Assembly (NCBI RefSeq): GCF_011801145.1
Contig: NZ_CP046172.1
Coordinates: 8,990,001 to 9,054,000 of the forward strand
Direction: 5' to 3'
Source of the DNA: Nocardia arthritidis
GTDB lineage: Bacteria > Actinomycetota > Actinomycetes > Mycobacteriales > Mycobacteriaceae
DNA: 64,000 nt
Position numbers and translations under genes: made by a program. The notes under the pieces were generated by a model. It was not told the DNA's origin. It ran no database searches and worked only from the letters and a program-made list of their open reading frames with translations. Shown here in pieces: positions 18,203-29,351 of this stretch. The first letter of the stretch is position 1. Each line of letters starts with the position of its first letter.

Positions 18203-18541
18203 TCAATAGATACCCAACTGCTTGCCCATCCAGGTAAGCGCCGCTTCGCGATCGTCACCCGGAATCGCCCGTGTCGCGTATATCGGTTTGCTGATCCAGC
18301 GCCGCGAACGGAAACCGCGCACGGGCCGCACTGTCCACCAACCCATCTCACGATCCAGTTGGTAGCCGCCACCAGTATCGTCCGGATGCAACTTCCTCCG
18401 ACGAGGCCTCGGGCGAGTCAGCGCTCGCCACAAGCCGATCACTCGACCACGTATCGTCTCGCGACCGTGGTAGTCCGCGTAACGTCGTCCGCTCGGCCAG
18501 CCCATATCATCCTCATTTGCATTCGTCGGCATTGACATCAC
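18203..18541 (-). CDS. Hypothetical protein
   Basis: 112 residues from the first ATG; Met codons at residues 2, 4 and 13 are alternative starts. The protein is basic with an Arg-rich segment (RALTRPRPRRRKLHPDD) and a Trp-rich stretch (MGWWTVRPVRGFRSRRWISK). No domain recognised. A convergent hairpin terminator directly after the stop supports a real transcription unit. Function unknown. Confidence 0.5.
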   Translation of the reverse strand: MMSMPTNANEDDMGWPSGRRYADYHGRETIRGRVIGLWRALTRPRPRRRKLHPDDTGGGYQLDREMGWWTVRPVRGFRSRRWISKPIYATRAIPGDDREAALTWMGKQLGIY

Positions 18542-18896
18542 GCCGTTTCGTTATCTGCGAAAACAGAAACCCGTTGTCGCACAATGTCGTCTTCGTCGCG
18601 ATTAACAGGACCCGTCCATGCCTGCGGGCGCAACTGCGGCACCAACTACCACCAACGTGACTACACCACCGGCTGCAAAAGGTAAGTTTCGACCTTTCAC
18701 TATTTTCCCCTTTTCGAAGTGTGAAGGCACACTACTGAATTGGATGTACAAGGGGAGGATGCACTCCGGGTCGGCCATCGTTGGCACCTTTGGCCCAGAG
18801 ATCATGTCCAGCGGCGCGAACAGCCAAACCGCATCCACCGAATGGTTCCGTCCTGGACCGGTTCACCGTGTCGGTGAAGTGCGCGACAATCGAGGG
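18542..18896. other. Intergenic region with a small palindrome
   Basis: About 355 bases between a hypothetical gene (minus) and the WYL regulator (plus). It contains the perfect inverted repeat AGTGTG-AAGG-CACACT at 18718-18733, roughly 165 bases upstream of the regulator start, a possible operator. The frame of the regulator is open upstream to 18618, but that sequence has no protein-like character. Confidence 0.4.
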
Positions 18897-19613
18897 GTGA
18901 CGAAAACCGAGCGGCTGTATGCGCTTGCCGAGGAGTTGCGGGCTTATAGTCCGCGGCCGCGCACGGCCAAGCAGTTGGCGGCGCGGTTGGGGGTGACGAC
19001 GCGGACGATCGTGCGGGATATCGCGGCGTTGGAGCAGGCCGGGTTGCCGATCGTGGCGCTGCCGGGGCCCGCGGGCGGATATGCGATCGAGCGGGGACGG
19101 ACGTTGGGGCCGGTGGCGTTGACGCCGGCGGAGGCGGCGGCATTGCTGGTCGCGTTGCCAATGCTGAACGGGAGCCCGTTCGCGGGCGCGGCGCGCTCGG
19201 CGGTGCACAAGGTGCTCGCGGCGCTGCCGGACGAAAACCGCGCGCAGGCAGCGGAACTCACCGATCGGGTGCGGTTGATACCGCAGGATCTGGCGCCGGT
19301 GCCGCCGCAGGTGCTCGAGGCGATCATCGGCAGGCGGCTGCTGCGGCTCGAGTATCTCGATCGCAACGGTGAACGCACGGTTCGGCCGGTCGAGCCGGTG
19401 GCACTGCTGTCCGGCGAACACTGGTATCTCTACGCGTGGTGCCGTCTGCGCGACGGCGTGCGCGGCTTCCGCCTGGATCGGATCGCGAGCGCATCGATAA
19501 CGGATGAACCGGCGCCGCAGCGGAATATCGATCTGTCGGAGATCCCGACCGGCGACGGCAGGTGGATAGATGTGGCGTCGATCACGGACATACCGTTGTC
19601 GCGCGCGCACTGA
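18897..19613 (+). CDS. YafY/DeoR-type transcriptional regulator with WYL domain
   Basis: 238 residues from the GTG at 18897 (GAGG just upstream). N-terminal winged helix (KTERLYALAEELRAYSPRPR, then LAARLGVTTRTIVRDIAALE at about 25-45, GGYAIERG wing) and a C-terminal WYL domain (about 140-238) with the typical LRLEYLDRNGERTVRPVEPV, GEHWYLYAWC and FRLDRI motifs. WYL proteins bind a ligand or nucleic acid and regulate nearby genes; the SnoaL-like gene 50 bases downstream is the likely partner. Confidence 0.9.
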   Translation: MTKTERLYALAEELRAYSPRPRTAKQLAARLGVTTRTIVRDIAALEQAGLPIVALPGPAGGYAIERGRTLGPVALTPAEAAALLVALPMLNGSPFAGAARSAVHKVLAALPDENRAQAAELTDRVRLIPQDLAPVPPQVLEAIIGRRLLRLEYLDRNGERTVRPVEPVALLSGEHWYLYAWCRLRDGVRGFRLDRIASASITDEPAPQRNIDLSEIPTGDGRWIDVASITDIPLSRAH

Positions 19614-19663
19614 ATCCTGAACGCACACCGCTCGTCCGGAGCGGCCGAAGCATCAGGAGCAGC

Positions 19664-20083
19664 ATGACCACCATCTCGCCCGTCACCGCCGACCAACTGG
19701 CCGCCTGGTGGACCGACCTGTGGAACGGATCGTTCGACCTCGCAAATCGTCTGTGCGCCAATGATTTCCGCATATTCTTCGCGGCCGCCGCACCGGCGGA
19801 TGGACCGCACCGAGGCGACAAGGTCACCGGCCCAGCCCAATTCGTGGAATTCCTGCACGAATACCACGCCACCAAACCGGGCGTCCGATTCGTCGTCGAC
19901 GGCCCCGCCGCGGGCGCTCTCGACGAGACAGGCGCCGGGAGTTTCGCGATCCGCTGGTATGCCGAACTCCCGGACCGGCGCAAGTTGAGCGGCATCGACA
20001 TGTTCGACGTCGTCGACGGGAAGCTCACGACCGTGTGGTCGGTCACCGGTCAACGCCTCTTCCCCACTGTCGAGGCCGATTGA
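19664..20083 (+). CDS. SnoaL-like / NTF2-fold protein
   Basis: 139 residues from the ATG at 19664 with a CAGGAGC ribosome site. The fold signature is a helix with WWTDLWNGSFDLANRLCAND, then FVEFLHEYHATKPGVRF and the strand pattern FAIRWYAELPDRRKLSGIDMF typical of SnoaL/NTF2 proteins. These are small ligand-binding or isomerase-type proteins; the substrate is not predictable. The gene lies 50 bases after the WYL regulator and probably forms an operon with it. Confidence 0.8.
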   Translation: MTTISPVTADQLAAWWTDLWNGSFDLANRLCANDFRIFFAAAAPADGPHRGDKVTGPAQFVEFLHEYHATKPGVRFVVDGPAAGALDETGAGSFAIRWYAELPDRRKLSGIDMFDVVDGKLTTVWSVTGQRLFPTVEAD

Positions 20084-20101
20084 TACCGCTTCCGGCGATG
20101 G

Positions 20102-20130
20102 GCTCAGCACACCGGCGAAACGTGCTGGGC
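20102..20130. terminator. Possible bidirectional terminator hairpin
   Basis: Imperfect stem GCTCAGCAC / GTGCTGGGC (one mismatch) around an 11-base loop, between the SnoaL-like stop (20083) and the convergent LysR stop (20147). Confidence 0.4.
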
Positions 20131-20146
20131 CCCACCGGCAACCAGC

Positions 20147-21061
20147 TCAATCTTCGGCGGGTGACCCGAGCAGCATCCCCCGCTGCTCACGCACCCGAGC
20201 GCGAATCGCGTCGACCACCGCCGCGACCTCGGGCCGCCGCAGCGTCTCCGGCCGCGCCACCATCCAATACGAGAGCCGAATCGAAACCTCGTCACGCAGC
20301 ACACGAACCAGATCGTCGTGCCGATCGGCCATGAAGCAGGGCAGCAGGCCCAGCCCGGCGGCGGCCCGCGTTGCCTCCACGTGCACGAAAACATTTGTGG
20401 ACGTTACGGATTCACGCATCGCGGGGGCGAAGGTGCGAGCCATATCCAAATCGTCGACCTGGAGCATCGTATCGATGAAATAGATGAGCGGACGGTCGGC
20501 CAGTTCATCGATGCTCTGCGGTATTCCGCACTCCCGCAGGTAGTCTCGCGAGCCGTACAACCCGAGGCAGTAGTCGGCGAGCCGAGTCGCGGTGGCGCGA
20601 TGGACCTGTGGCTGGCCGACCATCACCTCGAGATCGAGTCCGGAGCGCTGCTGCGAGATCCGCCGGGTGATGGCGACGATCTCGACACCGATTTTCGGAT
20701 GCGACCGTTGCACCGCGGCGGCCGCGGGCGCGGCGATATAGGCACAGAAACCGTCGGTCGCGGAAAGCCTGACCACCCCTTCCAACTCCCGATCACCCGA
20801 TGCGGCAAGCGATTTCACCGCCGTCTCCACCGCCTCGGCCGCGGTGAGCGCCTCGCGCCCGAGTTCGGTCAGCTCCCACGCGCCGCCGACCCGGGTGAGT
20901 ACCCGCCCGCCCAAGACCTGTTCCAGCGCCGTGATGCGCCGCGAGATGGTGGTGTGGTTGATGCCGAGTTCGGTCGCCGCGGAGACGAACCGTCCGGTCC
21001 GGCCGACCGCGAGCAGTACGAGCAGATCGTCGGCGTTAGGTATCCGGCGTGGCGCGCTCAC
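20147..21061 (-). CDS. LysR-family transcriptional regulator
   Basis: 304 residues from the GTG at 21061. Winged helix-turn-helix at the N-terminus (DDLLVLLAVGRTGRFVSAAT, ELGINHTTISRRITALEQVL) followed by the LysR effector-binding domain. It is divergent from the MHS symporter and 3-hydroxybutyrate dehydrogenase genes, the classical LysR arrangement, so it likely senses their substrate. The start is uncertain: in-frame GTG 21121 has a good GGGAAGAG site, and TTG 21136 is also possible. I chose 21061 because the palindrome at 21062-21079 would then lie just outside the gene. Confidence 0.88.
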   Translation of the reverse strand: MSAPRRIPNADDLLVLLAVGRTGRFVSAATELGINHTTISRRITALEQVLGGRVLTRVGGAWELTELGREALTAAEAVETAVKSLAASGDRELEGVVRLSATDGFCAYIAAPAAAAVQRSHPKIGVEIVAITRRISQQRSGLDLEVMVGQPQVHRATATRLADYCLGLYGSRDYLRECGIPQSIDELADRPLIYFIDTMLQVDDLDMARTFAPAMRESVTSTNVFVHVEATRAAAGLGLLPCFMADRHDDLVRVLRDEVSIRLSYWMVARPETLRRPEVAAVVDAIRARVREQRGMLLGSPAED

Positions 21062-21079
21062 ATCTGCATTCTTGCAGAT
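21062..21079. promoter_or_regulatory. Palindromic LysR operator candidate
   Basis: Perfect inverted repeat ATCTGCA-TTCT-TGCAGAT in the gap between the LysR gene and the divergent symporter gene; a further half site ATCTGCA lies at 21114-21120. Position and symmetry fit LysR-type autoregulation and activation of the divergent genes; binding is inferred. Confidence 0.5.
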
Positions 21080-21202
21080 ACCGGGTGCGAATCTGGGCAT
21101 TGCGGACGTATAAATCTGCACGAATACTCTTCCCAATCACGGTTATGTGTGGGCCATCACAATGTGCTTGCGGTGTGGCCCAGATCATGGAGGAGCGGTT
21201 CG

Positions 21203-22564
21203 ATGAGTGTGCGAGATACCTTTGCGCCCACCAATTTACGTAGGGTGGTGGCCGCGTCCATGGCGGGCACGATCGTCGAATGGTATGAATTCTTCCTCTA
21301 CGGCACGGCCGCGACGCTGGTGTTCAACAAGGTCTTCTTCAAGACCGGCGGCAGCGATCTCGACGGCATCATGGCCGCCTTCATCACCTACGCGGTGGGT
21401 TTCGCGGCCCGCCCGCTCGGCGGCGTCGTCTTCGGCCACTACGGCGACAAATTCGGCCGCAAGAAGCTGCTGCAGCTCAGCCTGGTGCTGGTCGGTGCGT
21501 CGACCTTCCTGATGGGCTGTCTGCCGACGTATCACCAAGTCGGTTATCTCGCACCGGCTTTGCTGGTCGTCCTGCGCTTCGTGCAGGGCTTCGCGGTGGG
21601 TGGCGAATGGGGCGGCGCGGTGCTGCTGGTCGCCGAACACTCCCCCGACCGCAGCCGCGGCTTCTGGGCCAGCTGGCCGCAGGCGGGTGTGCCGATGGGC
21701 AACCTGCTCGCCACCATCGTGCTGCTGACGCTCACCTCGACGCAATCCGATGCCGCATTCCTGTCCTGGGGTTGGCGCGTCGCGTTCTGGCTGTCCGCGG
21801 TGGTGGTGCTGATCGGCTACTACATCCGCACCAAGATCACCGACGCACCGATCTTCGTCCAGGCCCAGCGGGAGGCCGAACAGCTGAAGAAGACCTCACT
21901 GAGCGTGGTCGAGGTGTTACGGCGTTACCCTCGTGGCGTTTTCACCGCGATGGGGCTGCGCTTCGGCGAGAACGTCGTCTACTACCTGGTCGTCACCTTC
22001 TCCATCACCTACCTCAAGACGCAGGTGCACGCCGACACCACGAATATCCTGTGGTGGTTGCTGATCGCGCACGCCGTGCACTTCACGGTGATCCCGCTGG
22101 TCGGCCGGCTCAGCGATCGATTCGGCAGGCGCCCGGTGTATTTCGTCGGCGGCGTCACGGCGGGCACCTGGGGCTTCTTCGCCTTCCCGATGATGGACAG
22201 CGGCAATTACGCGTTGATCATGGCGGCCATCATCATCGGCCTGGTGTTCCACGCCATGATGTACGCGGGCCAGCCCGCGTTGATGGCCGAGATGTTCCCG
22301 ACGCGGATGCGGTATTCCGGTGTGTCCCTGGGCTATCAAGTGACCTCGATCGTCGCGGGTTCGCTCGCGCCGATCATCGCGGTCCGGCTGCTGGAGGACT
22401 ACAGGTCCTCGGTGCCGATCGCCTGGTATCTGGCCGGATCCGCGCTGATCACCGTGATCGCGGTGCTGTTCGCAAGGGAGACAAAGGGTTTCTCGCTTAT
22501 TTCGATCGACCAGGCCGACGCCGCCGGCCACACCGGCCTACCCGTGCGGGCCGCCGCCAAATGA
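21203..22564 (+). CDS. MFS transporter, metabolite:H+ symporter (MHS) family
   Basis: 453-residue membrane protein with 12 predicted helices. The MHS-family signature GTIVEWYEFFLYGTAATLVF is at the first helix; GDKFGRKKLLQLSLVLVGAS is the loop 2-3 MFS motif, RFVQGFAVGGEWGGAVLLVAE helix 4 of KgtP/ShiA/ProP-like symporters, and SDRFGRRPVYFVGG the repeat in loop 8-9. The ATG at 21203 has GGAGGAG 7 nt upstream. It is translationally coupled to a 3-hydroxybutyrate dehydrogenase gene (ATGA), so a monocarboxylate such as 3-hydroxybutyrate or acetoacetate is a likely substrate (inference). Confidence 0.92.
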   Translation: MSVRDTFAPTNLRRVVAASMAGTIVEWYEFFLYGTAATLVFNKVFFKTGGSDLDGIMAAFITYAVGFAARPLGGVVFGHYGDKFGRKKLLQLSLVLVGASTFLMGCLPTYHQVGYLAPALLVVLRFVQGFAVGGEWGGAVLLVAEHSPDRSRGFWASWPQAGVPMGNLLATIVLLTLTSTQSDAAFLSWGWRVAFWLSAVVVLIGYYIRTKITDAPIFVQAQREAEQLKKTSLSVVEVLRRYPRGVFTAMGLRFGENVVYYLVVTFSITYLKTQVHADTTNILWWLLIAHAVHFTVIPLVGRLSDRFGRRPVYFVGGVTAGTWGFFAFPMMDSGNYALIMAAIIIGLVFHAMMYAGQPALMAEMFPTRMRYSGVSLGYQVTSIVAGSLAPIIAVRLLEDYRSSVPIAWYLAGSALITVIAVLFARETKGFSLISIDQADAAGHTGLPVRAAAK

Positions 22565-23346
22565 GTCCGAATCCGACGAAAGGTGCCGAGGTGACCGAAA
22601 CACGTGAGCTGGCAGGACGTTCCGCACTGATAACCGGCGGAGCCAGCGGCATCGGGGCGGCATGTGCGCGGGCATTCGCCGCGCGCGGCGCCGAGGTCAC
22701 CATCGCCGATATCGACGACGTCGGCGCCAAACGGCTGGCCCGCGAGCTCGGCGGAAAGGCGTGGGCGGTGGACCTTCTCGATGTCGAGGCGCTGGAAAAC
22801 CTGCGGCTGGAGGTCGACATCCTGGTGAACAACGCCGGGGTCCAGCGCATCGACCCGATCCAGGACTTTCCGCCGGAACAGTTCCGCAGGCTGCTCGCCT
22901 TGATGGTGGAGGTACCGTTCCTCCTCATCAGGGCGGCCCTGCCGCATATGTACGCGCGGGGCTTCGGCCGGATCATCAATATCTCGTCGGTGCACGGCCT
23001 TCGGGCCTCGGCGTACAAGGCCGCCTATGTCACCGCCAAGCACGGGCTGGAGGGCCTGTCGAAGGTGACCGCGCTGGAGGGCGGCCCGCACGGCGTCACG
23101 AGCAATTGCGTCAATCCCGGATATGTGCGGACGCCGTTGGTGGACAAGCAGATCGCCGATCAGGCCCGTGCGCACGGCATTCCGGAGCAGGAGGTGCTCG
23201 ACAAGATCCTGCTCACCGAGAGCGCGATCAAGCGGCTGGTAGAGCCGGAAGAGGTCGCGGCACTTTCGGTTTGGCTCGCATCGCCGAGCGCGGGCATGGT
23301 CTCCGGCGCGTCGTACACCATGGACGGCGGCTGGAGCGCCCGGTGA
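22561..23346 (+). CDS. bdhA: 3-hydroxybutyrate dehydrogenase (SDR family)
   Basis: 261 residues if the overlapping ATG at 22561 is used; GTG 22591 with GAAAGG upstream is an equally plausible start. Classical SDR: cofactor motif GGASGIG near residue 27, NNAGVQ, catalytic Ser in NISSVHGLRAS and Tyr-x-x-x-Lys in YVTAK. The segment SVHGLRASAYKAAYVTAKHG followed by PGYVRTPLVDKQIADQARAHG and ILLTESAIKRLVEPEEVA is specific for D-3-hydroxybutyrate dehydrogenases, which oxidise 3-hydroxybutyrate to acetoacetate with NAD. Acetoacetyl-CoA synthetase at 30.2 kb could take the product further. Confidence 0.88.
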   Translation: MSPNPTKGAEVTETRELAGRSALITGGASGIGAACARAFAARGAEVTIADIDDVGAKRLARELGGKAWAVDLLDVEALENLRLEVDILVNNAGVQRIDPIQDFPPEQFRRLLALMVEVPFLLIRAALPHMYARGFGRIINISSVHGLRASAYKAAYVTAKHGLEGLSKVTALEGGPHGVTSNCVNPGYVRTPLVDKQIADQARAHGIPEQEVLDKILLTESAIKRLVEPEEVAALSVWLASPSAGMVSGASYTMDGGWSAR

Positions 23347-23348
23347 GC

Positions 23349-23942
23349 TCAGCGCAGCGCCGCCAGTGCCATCTCCCGCAGGATCGGACGGGCCTTGGCG
23401 GCGGTGGTCGGCGGCGCGCTGTGCGGCGTGGAGTTCAGCAGACCGAAGGCCGCGTGCGCCCTGACCCGCGCCGCCTCCTCCGGTAGACCGGGGTGCAGCT
23501 CACGCAGCACGCCGACCCAGACCTCGACGTATTGACGCTGGGTGCGCCGGATTTCGCGGCGGGCGACCACCGGCACGTTCTCCAGGTCGCGATCCTGGAT
23601 CCGGATCAGTTCCGGCTCGCCGAAGGCGAAGTCCAGGTGGAACTCGATCAACCCGGAGAGCGCGTCGGATGCCGAAGTATTCTCCGCCGCAACGGCTTTG
23701 CCGCCATCGAGCAGTCGGCGACTGACCCCGACCAGCAGCTCGACCAGCAGCGCCTCCTTGTTCGGGAAGTGCCGGTACACCGCCGGCCCGCTGATCCCGG
23801 CCGCGGCGCCGAGGTCGTCGAGGCGCATACCGAGGAAGCCGCGCTCCGCGATCAACCGGGCCCCCGCATCCAGCAGTTGTCGCCGCCGCTGCGCCTTCAT
23901 TTGCTCGCGCCGGGTCGGCGCGACCGGATCTATGCTGGTCAC
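23349..23942 (-). CDS. TetR-family regulator of the leucine-degradation operon
   Basis: 197 residues. N-terminal TetR helix-turn-helix ([20 protein letters not shown], then [20 protein letters not shown]) and a C-terminal domain of the TetR class found next to methylcrotonyl-CoA carboxylase genes in actinobacteria. It is divergent from accD1, with a near-palindrome between them, and converges on bdhA leaving two bases between the stops. In this family the ligand is usually an acyl-CoA of the pathway and the regulator is a repressor (established for homologues, inferred here). Confidence 0.87.
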   Translation of the reverse strand: MTSIDPVAPTRREQMKAQRRRQLLDAGARLIAERGFLGMRLDDLGAAAGISGPAVYRHFPNKEALLVELLVGVSRRLLDGGKAVAAENTSASDALSGLIEFHLDFAFGEPELIRIQDRDLENVPVVARREIRRTQRQYVEVWVGVLRELHPGLPEEAARVRAHAAFGLLNSTPHSAPPTTAAKARPILREMALAALR

Positions 23943-23973
23943 AACCGCTCCTCTCGCCCGACCTGGACATCTT

Positions 23974-23991
23974 GGTTAGTCAAGATTAACC
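23974..23991. promoter_or_regulatory. Operator candidate for the TetR regulator
   Basis: GGTTAGTCAAGATTAACC, 14 of 18 positions palindromic (GGTTA-TC----GA-TAACC), located between the divergent TetR and accD1 genes. This is the expected location for an autoregulatory site that also controls the carboxylase operon. Binding is inferred. Confidence 0.5.
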
Positions 23992-24089
23992 TGGATTCCA
24001 GTTATCGGCCACTAACTGAGGGCAGGATCGCAGGCGGGCGCCCGACCTGCACCCACGAGGCGGCGACCACACCCCGAAAGGCAAGCGGG

Positions 24090-25673
<1,584 letters not shown>

Positions 25674-25678
25674 TCGCG

Positions 25679-27727
25679 ATGATGAACAAGACCCATCCCG
25701 TCCGGTTCGACACCGTACTGGTCGCCAACCGCGGCGAGATCGCGGTGCGCGTGATGAAAACACTGCGCGCCATGGGAATTCGGTCCGTCGCGGTGTACAG
25801 CGACGCCGACGCGCAGGCCAGGCACGTACGCGAGGCGGATATCGCGGTCCGGCTCGGACCCGCGCCCGCGCGCGAAAGTTACCTCGCCATCGATAAAGTC
25901 GTCGACGCCGCCGTGCGCACCGGCGCGCAGGCCGTCCATCCCGGCTACGGATTCCTGTCCGAGAACGCCGCGTTCGCGGCGGCGCTGGAGGACGCCGGAA
26001 TCGTCTTCCTCGGTCCACCGACCAAGGCGATCGAGATCATGGGTGACAAGATCGCCGCCAAGAACACCGTTTCGGCCTTCGGCGTACCGGTGGTACCCGG
26101 TATCGCGAGACCCGGCCTCACCGATGCCGAATTGATCGATGCCGCAGCGGAAGTCGGCTATCCGGTGCTGGTGAAACCATCCGCGGGCGGCGGCGGCAAG
26201 GGTATGCGCCGGGTCGACCGGCCGGACGAGTTGCCCGCCGCGCTGGCCTCCGCGCGCCGCGAGGCCGCCGCGGCATTCGGTGACGACACCCTCTTCCTGG
26301 AGCGGTTCGTCACCCGTCCCCGGCACATCGAGGTTCAGGTGCTCGCCGACCAATTCGGCAACGTGCTGCACCTCGGCGAGCGCGAATGCAGTTTGCAGCG
26401 TAGGCATCAGAAGGTGATCGAGGAGTCGCCTTCGCCGCTGCTCGACGCCAAGACACGTGCCCGGATCGGCGCTGCGGCGTGCAACACCGCGCGCAGCGTC
26501 GACTATGTCGGTGCGGGCACCGTCGAATTCATCGTCTCGGCGGATCGGCCCGACGAGTTCTTCTTCATGGAGATGAATACCCGCCTGCAGGTGGAACATC
26601 CGGTCACCGAGCTGGTAACCGGTGTCGATCTGGTGGAATGCCAGGTCCGGGTGGCCTCCGGGCAGAAACTCGCGGTGGCGCAACACGATATCCGGATGGT
26701 CGGCCACGCGATCGAGGCGCGGGTCTACGCCGAGGATCCCGGCCGCGGCTTCCTGCCGACCGGCGGCACGGTGCTCGCGCTCGACGAGCCGGAAGGCGAT
26801 GGTGTGCGGGTGGATTCGGGCCTCGCCGTCGGCACGGTGGTCGGCAGCGATTACGACCCGATGCTGTCGAAGATCGTCGCGCACGGCGCCGACCGCACCG
26901 CCGCACTGGCGAAACTCGATCGGGCGCTTGCCGATACGGTTCTGCTCGGGGTCACCGCCAATATCGAGTTCCTGCGCTTCCTGCTCGCCGACGCCGATGT
27001 CGCGGCGGGCCGGCTCGATACCGGCCTGCTCGACCGCAGAGTCGGCGACTTCACCCCCGTCGCGGTCGCCGATCCCGAATTCATCGCCGCCGCCGCATAC
27101 CACTGGCTGCGGCGCTGGCCGAGTGCGCCCGCCGATCCGTGGGCGGTGCCGTCCGGCTGGCGGGTCGGTGATCCCGCGCCCACCGCGCTGCGGCTGGCCG
27201 CGGGCGATCGCACCGAGCACGTCTACCTCACCGGCGCCCCCGATGCCGCGCGGGTCCGGGTCGGTAACGGCGAATCACGGCCGCTCACAGCGGCTCTCAC
27301 CCCCGATGGCCTCACGCTGACGCTCGACGGTGTGCGCCGCGCCTACCGGGTCGCCGAGGCGGGCGACCTGCTCTGGGTGGCAAGCCGGTCCGGCGCGGCG
27401 CTGCTGCGCGAGGTCGCCGAGGCCGATGTGCGCGGCGGCGCCGAACACGTCGGCGATGCCGAAATCCGCAGTCCCATGCCGGGTTCGGTGATCGCGGTGC
27501 CGGTCGCCTCCGGCGCCGCGGTGGCCGCGGGCGCGCCGATCGTCGTGGTCGAGGCGATGAAGATGGAGCATTCGCTCACCGCACCCGTCGCGGGCACCGT
27601 CGAACTGCTGGTGGAACCGGGCGCCCAGGTGCGCCTCGACCAGGTGCTGGCCCGCATCGTCGCCGCGACCGAGCCGAACGGCGCGCAGACCTCCGAAACC
27701 ATTGAGCGAGAAGGAACTTCCACATGA
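25679..27727 (+). CDS. accA1: Methylcrotonyl-CoA carboxylase alpha subunit (biotin carboxylase + biotin carrier)
   Basis: 682 residues from ATG 25679 (ATG 25682 and GTG 25670 are alternatives). Biotin carboxylase at 1-450: [17 protein letters not shown], the Gly-rich ATP loop [48 protein letters not shown]-terminal biotin carrier with the biotinylation motif EAMKMEH at about 625-631. It makes carboxybiotin for AccD1. Its stop overlaps the acyl-CoA dehydrogenase start (ATGA). Confidence 0.94.
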   Translation: MMNKTHPVRFDTVLVANRGEIAVRVMKTLRAMGIRSVAVYSDADAQARHVREADIAVRLGPAPARESYLAIDKVVDAAVRTGAQAVHPGYGFLSENAAFAAALEDAGIVFLGPPTKAIEIMGDKIAAKNTVSAFGVPVVPGIARPGLTDAELIDAAAEVGYPVLVKPSAGGGGKGMRRVDRPDELPAALASARREAAAAFGDDTLFLERFVTRPRHIEVQVLADQFGNVLHLGERECSLQRRHQKVIEESPSPLLDAKTRARIGAAACNTARSVDYVGAGTVEFIVSADRPDEFFFMEMNTRLQVEHPVTELVTGVDLVECQVRVASGQKLAVAQHDIRMVGHAIEARVYAEDPGRGFLPTGGTVLALDEPEGDGVRVDSGLAVGTVVGSDYDPMLSKIVAHGADRTAALAKLDRALADTVLLGVTANIEFLRFLLADADVAAGRLDTGLLDRRVGDFTPVAVADPEFIAAAAYHWLRRWPSAPADPWAVPSGWRVGDPAPTALRLAAGDRTEHVYLTGAPDAARVRVGNGESRPLTAALTPDGLTLTLDGVRRAYRVAEAGDLLWVASRSGAALLREVAEADVRGGAEHVGDAEIRSPMPGSVIAVPVASGAAVAAGAPIVVVEAMKMEHSLTAPVAGTVELLVEPGAQVRLDQVLARIVAATEPNGAQTSETIEREGTST

Positions 27728-28884
27728 CTGACTTCCTGTCCACCGGCAGCCTGCCGGACGAGTACCGCGATCTGGCCATGACCGTGCGCGATTTCGCCAA
27801 GCAGGTCGTCGCACCCGTCGCCGCCGAACACGACGCCAACCACACCTTCCCCTACGAGGTGGTGGCCGGGATGGCCGAGATGGGCCTGTTCGGCCTGCCG
27901 TTCCCCGAGGAGTACGGCGGCATGGGCGGCGACTACTTCGCGCTGTGCCTGGCGCTGGAGGAACTCGGCAAGGTCGACCAGAGCGTCGCCATCACCCTCG
28001 AGGCGGGAGTCTCGTTGGGCGCCATGCCGATCTACCGCTTCGGCAACGAGAAGCAGAAGCTCGAATGGCTGCCGCGGCTCACCAGTGGCCGGTCGCTGGC
28101 CGCCTTCGGCCTCACCGAACCCGGCGCGGGCAGCGATGCGGGCGGCACCAGGACCACCGCGGTCGCCGACGGTGACGAGTGGATCATCAACGGCAGCAAG
28201 CAGTTCATCACCAACTCCGGTACGAACATCACCGAATTGGTCACCGTCACCGCGGTCACCGGGCAGTCCGGCGGCAAGAAGGAGATTTCGACAATCCTGG
28301 TGCCAACGGACACACCGGGTTTCGTCGCCGGACCGGCATACGACAAGGTCGGCTGGAACGCCTCGGACACCCATCCGCTGAGCTTCACCGACGTCAGGGT
28401 GCCCGCGGAGAACCTGCTCGGCGAACGCGGCCGCGGCTACGCCAACTTCCTGCGCATCCTCGACGAGGGCCGCATCGCCATCGCCGCGCTCGCGGTCGGC
28501 GCGGCGCAGGGCTGCGTCGACGAAAGCGTGCGCTACGCAAGGGAACGCGAGGCCTTCGGTCAGGCCATCGGCCGCAATCAGGCCATCGCCTTCAAGATCG
28601 GCAGGATGGAGGCGCGCACGCATGCGGCCCGCACCGCCTACTACGACGCGGCCGCACTCATGTTGTCGGGCAAGCCGTTCAAGAAGCAGGCGTCCATCGC
28701 CAAGCTGATCGCCAGCGAGGCGGCGATGGACAATGCCCGCGATGCGACCCAGATCTTCGGCGGCTACGGCTTCATGAACGAGTACGCGGTGGCCAGGCAC
28801 TACCGCGACAGCAAGATCCTGGAAATCGGCGAGGGCACGACGGAGGTGCAGCTGATGCTGATCGGACGGGAGTTGGGCTTGTGA
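27724..28884 (+). CDS. fadE19: Acyl-CoA dehydrogenase (FadE19-like, probable isovaleryl-CoA dehydrogenase)
   Basis: 386 residues. FAD-binding motifs [20 protein letters not shown] and the C-terminal [20 protein letters not shown] with [16 protein letters not shown] are intact; [20 protein letters not shown] is the N-domain. The expected catalytic Glu is in YGFMNEY near residue 350. Gene context makes oxidation of isovaleryl-CoA (leucine) or another short branched acyl-CoA likely. Coupled by overlap to the genes on both sides (ATGA and GTGA). Confidence 0.92.
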   Translation: MTDFLSTGSLPDEYRDLAMTVRDFAKQVVAPVAAEHDANHTFPYEVVAGMAEMGLFGLPFPEEYGGMGGDYFALCLALEELGKVDQSVAITLEAGVSLGAMPIYRFGNEKQKLEWLPRLTSGRSLAAFGLTEPGAGSDAGGTRTTAVADGDEWIINGSKQFITNSGTNITELVTVTAVTGQSGGKKEISTILVPTDTPGFVAGPAYDKVGWNASDTHPLSFTDVRVPAENLLGERGRGYANFLRILDEGRIAIAALAVGAAQGCVDESVRYAREREAFGQAIGRNQAIAFKIGRMEARTHAARTAYYDAAALMLSGKPFKKQASIAKLIASEAAMDNARDATQIFGGYGFMNEYAVARHYRDSKILEIGEGTTEVQLMLIGRELGL

Positions 28885-29351
28885 AAAAGGTTGTGCAGCG
28901 CGGGCTCTGGTACGAGGAGTTCGAAACCGACGTCGTATACGAGCACCGGCCCGGCCGCACCATCACCGAGGCCGACAACGTCCTTTTCACCACGCTCACC
29001 ATGAATACTCAAGCGCTGCACCTGGATGCGGCGTTCGCCGACGGTCAGCCGCCGTTCAACCAGCGGCTGGTGAACTCGATGTTCACGTTGTCCACGCTGG
29101 TCGGTCTCTCGGTCGCACAGCTCACCCAGGGCACGCTGGTGGCCAACCTCGGCTTCGCGGATATCGCCTTTCCCAAACCGCTCTTCCATGGCGACACCAT
29201 GTACGCCGAGACGGTGGTCACCGAGAAACGGGAGTCGAAAAGCCGTCCGGGCGAGGGCATCGTGACCCTCGCGCACACCGCGCGCAACCAGCACGGCGAT
29301 ATCGTCGCGACGGCCACCCGCAGCACCCTCGTCCGCAGGATGCCGGCGTGA
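28881..29351 (+). CDS. MaoC-like (R)-specific enoyl-CoA hydratase
   Basis: 156 residues, GTG start overlapping the previous stop. Hot-dog fold MaoC protein: TITEADNVLFTTLTMNTQALHLD contains the hydratase motif (D...N...H) near residues 31-51, followed by VANLGFADIAFPKPLFHGDT, the usual strand region. Equivalent to Rv2499c in the same operon of M. tuberculosis. Likely hydrates an unsaturated acyl-CoA of branched amino-acid breakdown; the exact substrate is not shown by sequence. Methylglutaconyl-CoA hydratase is one option consistent with the pathway. Confidence 0.88.
   Translation: MKKVVQRGLWYEEFETDVVYEHRPGRTITEADNVLFTTLTMNTQALHLDAAFADGQPPFNQRLVNSMFTLSTLVGLSVAQLTQGTLVANLGFADIAFPKPLFHGDTMYAETVVTEKRESKSRPGEGIVTLAHTARNQHGDIVATATRSTLVRRMPA

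Noticed and set aside
20318..21202. Upstream in-frame extension of the MHS symporter
   Set aside because: It runs antisense through the LysR gene; ATG 21203 has a strong GGAGGAG and begins the family's normal N-terminus.
23974..23991. Reading GGTTAGTCAAGATTAACC as an IdeR/DmdR box
   Set aside because: Spacing and centre do not fit the 19-bp iron box; the position between tetR and accD1 explains it better.
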